Made by a program: the position numbers and the translations under genes. 7,178 bases of DNA, from positions 1 through 7,178 of the forward strand of contig CAYLHB010000026.1 of assembly GCA_964383505.1 (NCBI GenBank), read 5' to 3'. Source of the DNA: CAYLHB01 sp964383505 (lineage in GTDB: Bacteria > Patescibacteriota > Minisyncoccia > Phycocordibacterales > UBA12088). This document shows, one piece after another, positions 6,566 through 7,178 of the stretch. The notes under the pieces are model-generated. The model had not been told where the DNA came from. It made no database searches and saw only the letters and a program-made list of their open reading frames with translations. The stretch's first letter is position 1. The number at the start of each line of letters is the position of its first letter.

Positions 6566-6850
6566 CTACGCGGATGTGTGGGCGGTCGTTCCCGCTATCT
6601 TTTTGGCGGCGGCGGAGCGTTTTTTGAACTTCTCAACCCTACCCGCACTGTCAATCACCGTCTCCTTGCCGGTATAAAACGGATGTGAGGCGCTGGAGAT
6701 TTCCACTTTGACGAGTGGGTACGTCGTCCCATTGTCCCACTCCGCGGTGAGCTTCGTCGAGATGGTAGACCCTATCAAAAAGCGAGCGCCGCTGGTTGCG
6801 TCCTCGAAAATGACGGGGCGGTAGCTATTGGGGTGTATCGCTTTTTTCAT
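6566..6850 (-). CDS. rpmE: 50S ribosomal protein L31, type B (cysteine-free)
   Basis: L31 bridges the large-subunit central protuberance and the small-subunit head. The 94-residue product has the family core MKKAIHPNSYRPVIFED, then YPLVKVEISSASHPFYTGKE and DSAGRVEKFKKR. It has no cysteine, so it is the zinc-independent (C-minus) form, often named type B or rpmE2. A polar Ala/Thr/Lys tail of about 17 residues (SAAAKKIAGTTAHTSA) extends beyond the core. It appears to be the first gene of the minus-strand operon and is followed by prfA, a common pairing. No Shine-Dalgarno precedes the ATG at 6850. The best promoter match places transcription start almost at the ATG, so the mRNA may be leaderless. 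Confidence 0.97.
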   Translation of the reverse strand: MKKAIHPNSYRPVIFEDATSGARFLIGSTISTKLTAEWDNGTTYPLVKVEISSASHPFYTGKETVIDSAGRVEKFKKRSAAAKKIAGTTAHTSA

Positions 6851-6872
6851 GTGTGTGCTACTGTACTACATT
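6844..6872 (+). promoter_or_regulatory. Candidate promoter of the small plus-strand gene
   Basis: TTTTCA (6844-6849) and TACATT (6867-6872) are 17 bases apart and each match 4 of 6 consensus positions. Transcription would start near 6879, leaving a leader of about 26 bases that contains the GAGGAG ribosome binding site. It overlaps the candidate rpmE promoter, so the two divergent promoters would compete or be co-regulated. The -35 lies inside the first rpmE codons. Confidence 0.3.
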
Positions 6873-6887
6873 GGTGAGAAAACACAA
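6860..6887 (-). promoter_or_regulatory. Candidate promoter of the rpmE-prfA-rpsB-tsf operon
   Basis: Reading the minus strand, TTGTGT (6887-6882) and TACAGT (6865-6860) are separated by 16 bases and resemble sigma70-type -35 and -10 boxes. Only 9 bases separate the -10 from the rpmE ATG, implying a leader of a few bases at most. This agrees with the missing Shine-Dalgarno. The matches are imperfect. Confidence 0.35.
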
Positions 6888-6890
6888 GTC

Positions 6891-6896
6891 GAGGAG
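6891..6896 (+). promoter_or_regulatory. Shine-Dalgarno of the 45-residue small gene
   Basis: GAGGAG lies 8 bases before the ATG at 6905. It is the only strong ribosome binding site I see in the window and is the main support for this short ORF being translated. Confidence 0.7.
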
Positions 6897-6904
6897 CGAC
6901 ATAT

Positions 6905-7042
6905 ATGGCATCCGGAACGGATGAAGAAATGGGTGGCGATGACACCAAACCATGGCCACCAACCCCTGTGTATGATCCGATGAATGAAGACATTTCGTAT
7001 GATGATTTAATGATGCCGCCTCCCTACCTGAAAAAAGAGTGA
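6905..7042 (+). CDS. Small acidic proline-rich protein (45 residues), unknown function
   Basis: This gene starts at ATG 6905, ends at TGA 7042 and was not identified as a known family. The product is strongly acidic (11 Asp/Glu against 3 Lys) and proline-rich (8 Pro), with KPWPPTP in the middle and MMPPPYLKKE at the C-terminus. It has no cysteine and no hydrophobic segment, so it is probably a soluble and largely disordered peptide. The PPP at 38-40 would be expected to stall ribosomes without EF-P. Support for a real gene comes from the GAGGAG at proper spacing, the isolated plus-strand position in a gap between operons, and the intrinsic terminator 35 bases after the stop. It is divergent from rpmE, so regulation may be shared with the ribosomal operon. 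A peptide binding partner or regulator is possible, but no function can be assigned. Confidence 0.72.
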   Translation: MASGTDEEMGGDDTKPWPPTPVYDPMNEDISYDDLMMPPPYLKKE

Positions 7043-7075
7043 CGTATCACGTAGTACATCTACATTACTCACCAC

Positions 7076-7105
7076 AAATGCCCCGTCTATCGGTGGCATT
7101 TTTTT
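7076..7105 (+). terminator. Rho-independent terminator after the small gene
   Basis: AATGCC (7077-7082) pairs with GGCATT (7095-7100). The stem is extended by CCG / CGG (7083-7085 with 7091-7093) with one bulged T (7094) and a TCTAT loop, and is followed by seven T (7099-7105). It lies between convergent genes. On the minus strand the 3' side of the hairpin is T-poor (TTTGTGG), so it should work mainly for the plus strand. The T-tract overlaps the stop codon of the minus-strand gene. Confidence 0.85.
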
Positions 7106-7178
7106 AACCCTCAATTTCGGTCGCAAGACGCTTGAGTGTATCGATTTGCTTTTGGAAGTAGTTTGTATGTTCCATAAC
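7104..7178 (-). CDS. C-terminal end of an unidentified protein, cut by the window edge
   Basis: The last 24 codons and TAA of a minus-strand frame are visible, ending in FQKQIDTLKRLATEIEG. The segment is helical in character and rich in Lys, Gln and Glu, as in coiled-coil tails. An ATG occurs as the second visible codon, but a 23-residue protein starting there is unlikely, so the gene presumably continues to the right. It faces the small acidic gene and shares the terminator region with it. The family cannot be recognised from so short a piece. Confidence 0.55.
   Translation of the reverse strand, partial: VMEHTNYFQKQIDTLKRLATEIEG

Noticed and set aside
1..7178. CRISPR array, retron, toxin-antitoxin pair or prophage module
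   Set aside because: I saw no regularly spaced repeats, reverse transcriptase, paired small toxin-like genes or phage structural motifs on either strand.

Overview
The window is a compact bacterial segment. It most resembles the genome of an ultra-small Candidatus Patescibacteria (CPR, Parcubacteria-type) organism. This placement is inferred from protein character: a short 194-residue EF-Ts, a release factor 1 with a shortened N-terminus, a cysteine-free L31, a one-pass PEGA-domain protein, near-absent Shine-Dalgarno motifs in the main operon and very tight gene packing. UGA serves as an ordinary stop (the glycosyltransferase ends in TGA), so the genetic code looks standard and not the UGA=Gly code of Gracilibacteria/SR1.

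Layout. (1) Positions 1 to about 700 hold the 5' part of an IS30-family insertion sequence on the minus strand. Its transposase frame is broken near 229-236, and the 3' part lies outside the window. (2) Positions about 700-1124 are intergenic, with an inverted repeat at 1071-1092 and no convincing gene. (3) Positions 1125-6850 form one co-directional minus-strand gene string. In transcription order it reads rpmE (L31), prfA (RF1), rpsB (S2), tsf (EF-Ts), a 134-residue membrane protein, tRNA-Thr(UGU), a multi-pass GT2 glycosyltransferase and a PEGA-domain protein. (4) A 45-residue acidic, proline-rich small protein is transcribed divergently from rpmE (6905-7042, plus). It has a clear Shine-Dalgarno and is followed by an intrinsic terminator. 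(5) The last 24 codons of an unidentified minus-strand gene reach the right edge.

How the parts fit together. The first half of the gene string makes translation components: a ribosomal large-subunit protein, a termination factor, a small-subunit protein and an elongation factor. The second half makes envelope proteins: a small membrane protein, a membrane glycosyltransferase with the processive-type D, DxD, D, QxxRW signature, and a membrane-anchored PEGA protein overlapping it by GTGA. A tRNA gene sits at the junction and overlaps the end of the upstream ORF, so tRNA maturation probably cuts the transcript there. The most unusual points are this tRNA/ORF overlap (the ORF's stop codon lies inside the tRNA), the very short gap between the tRNA and the glycosyltransferase start, a possible switch-like leader in front of rpsB, and the small acidic protein. 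I see no CRISPR array, defence system, integron or other large undescribed system.
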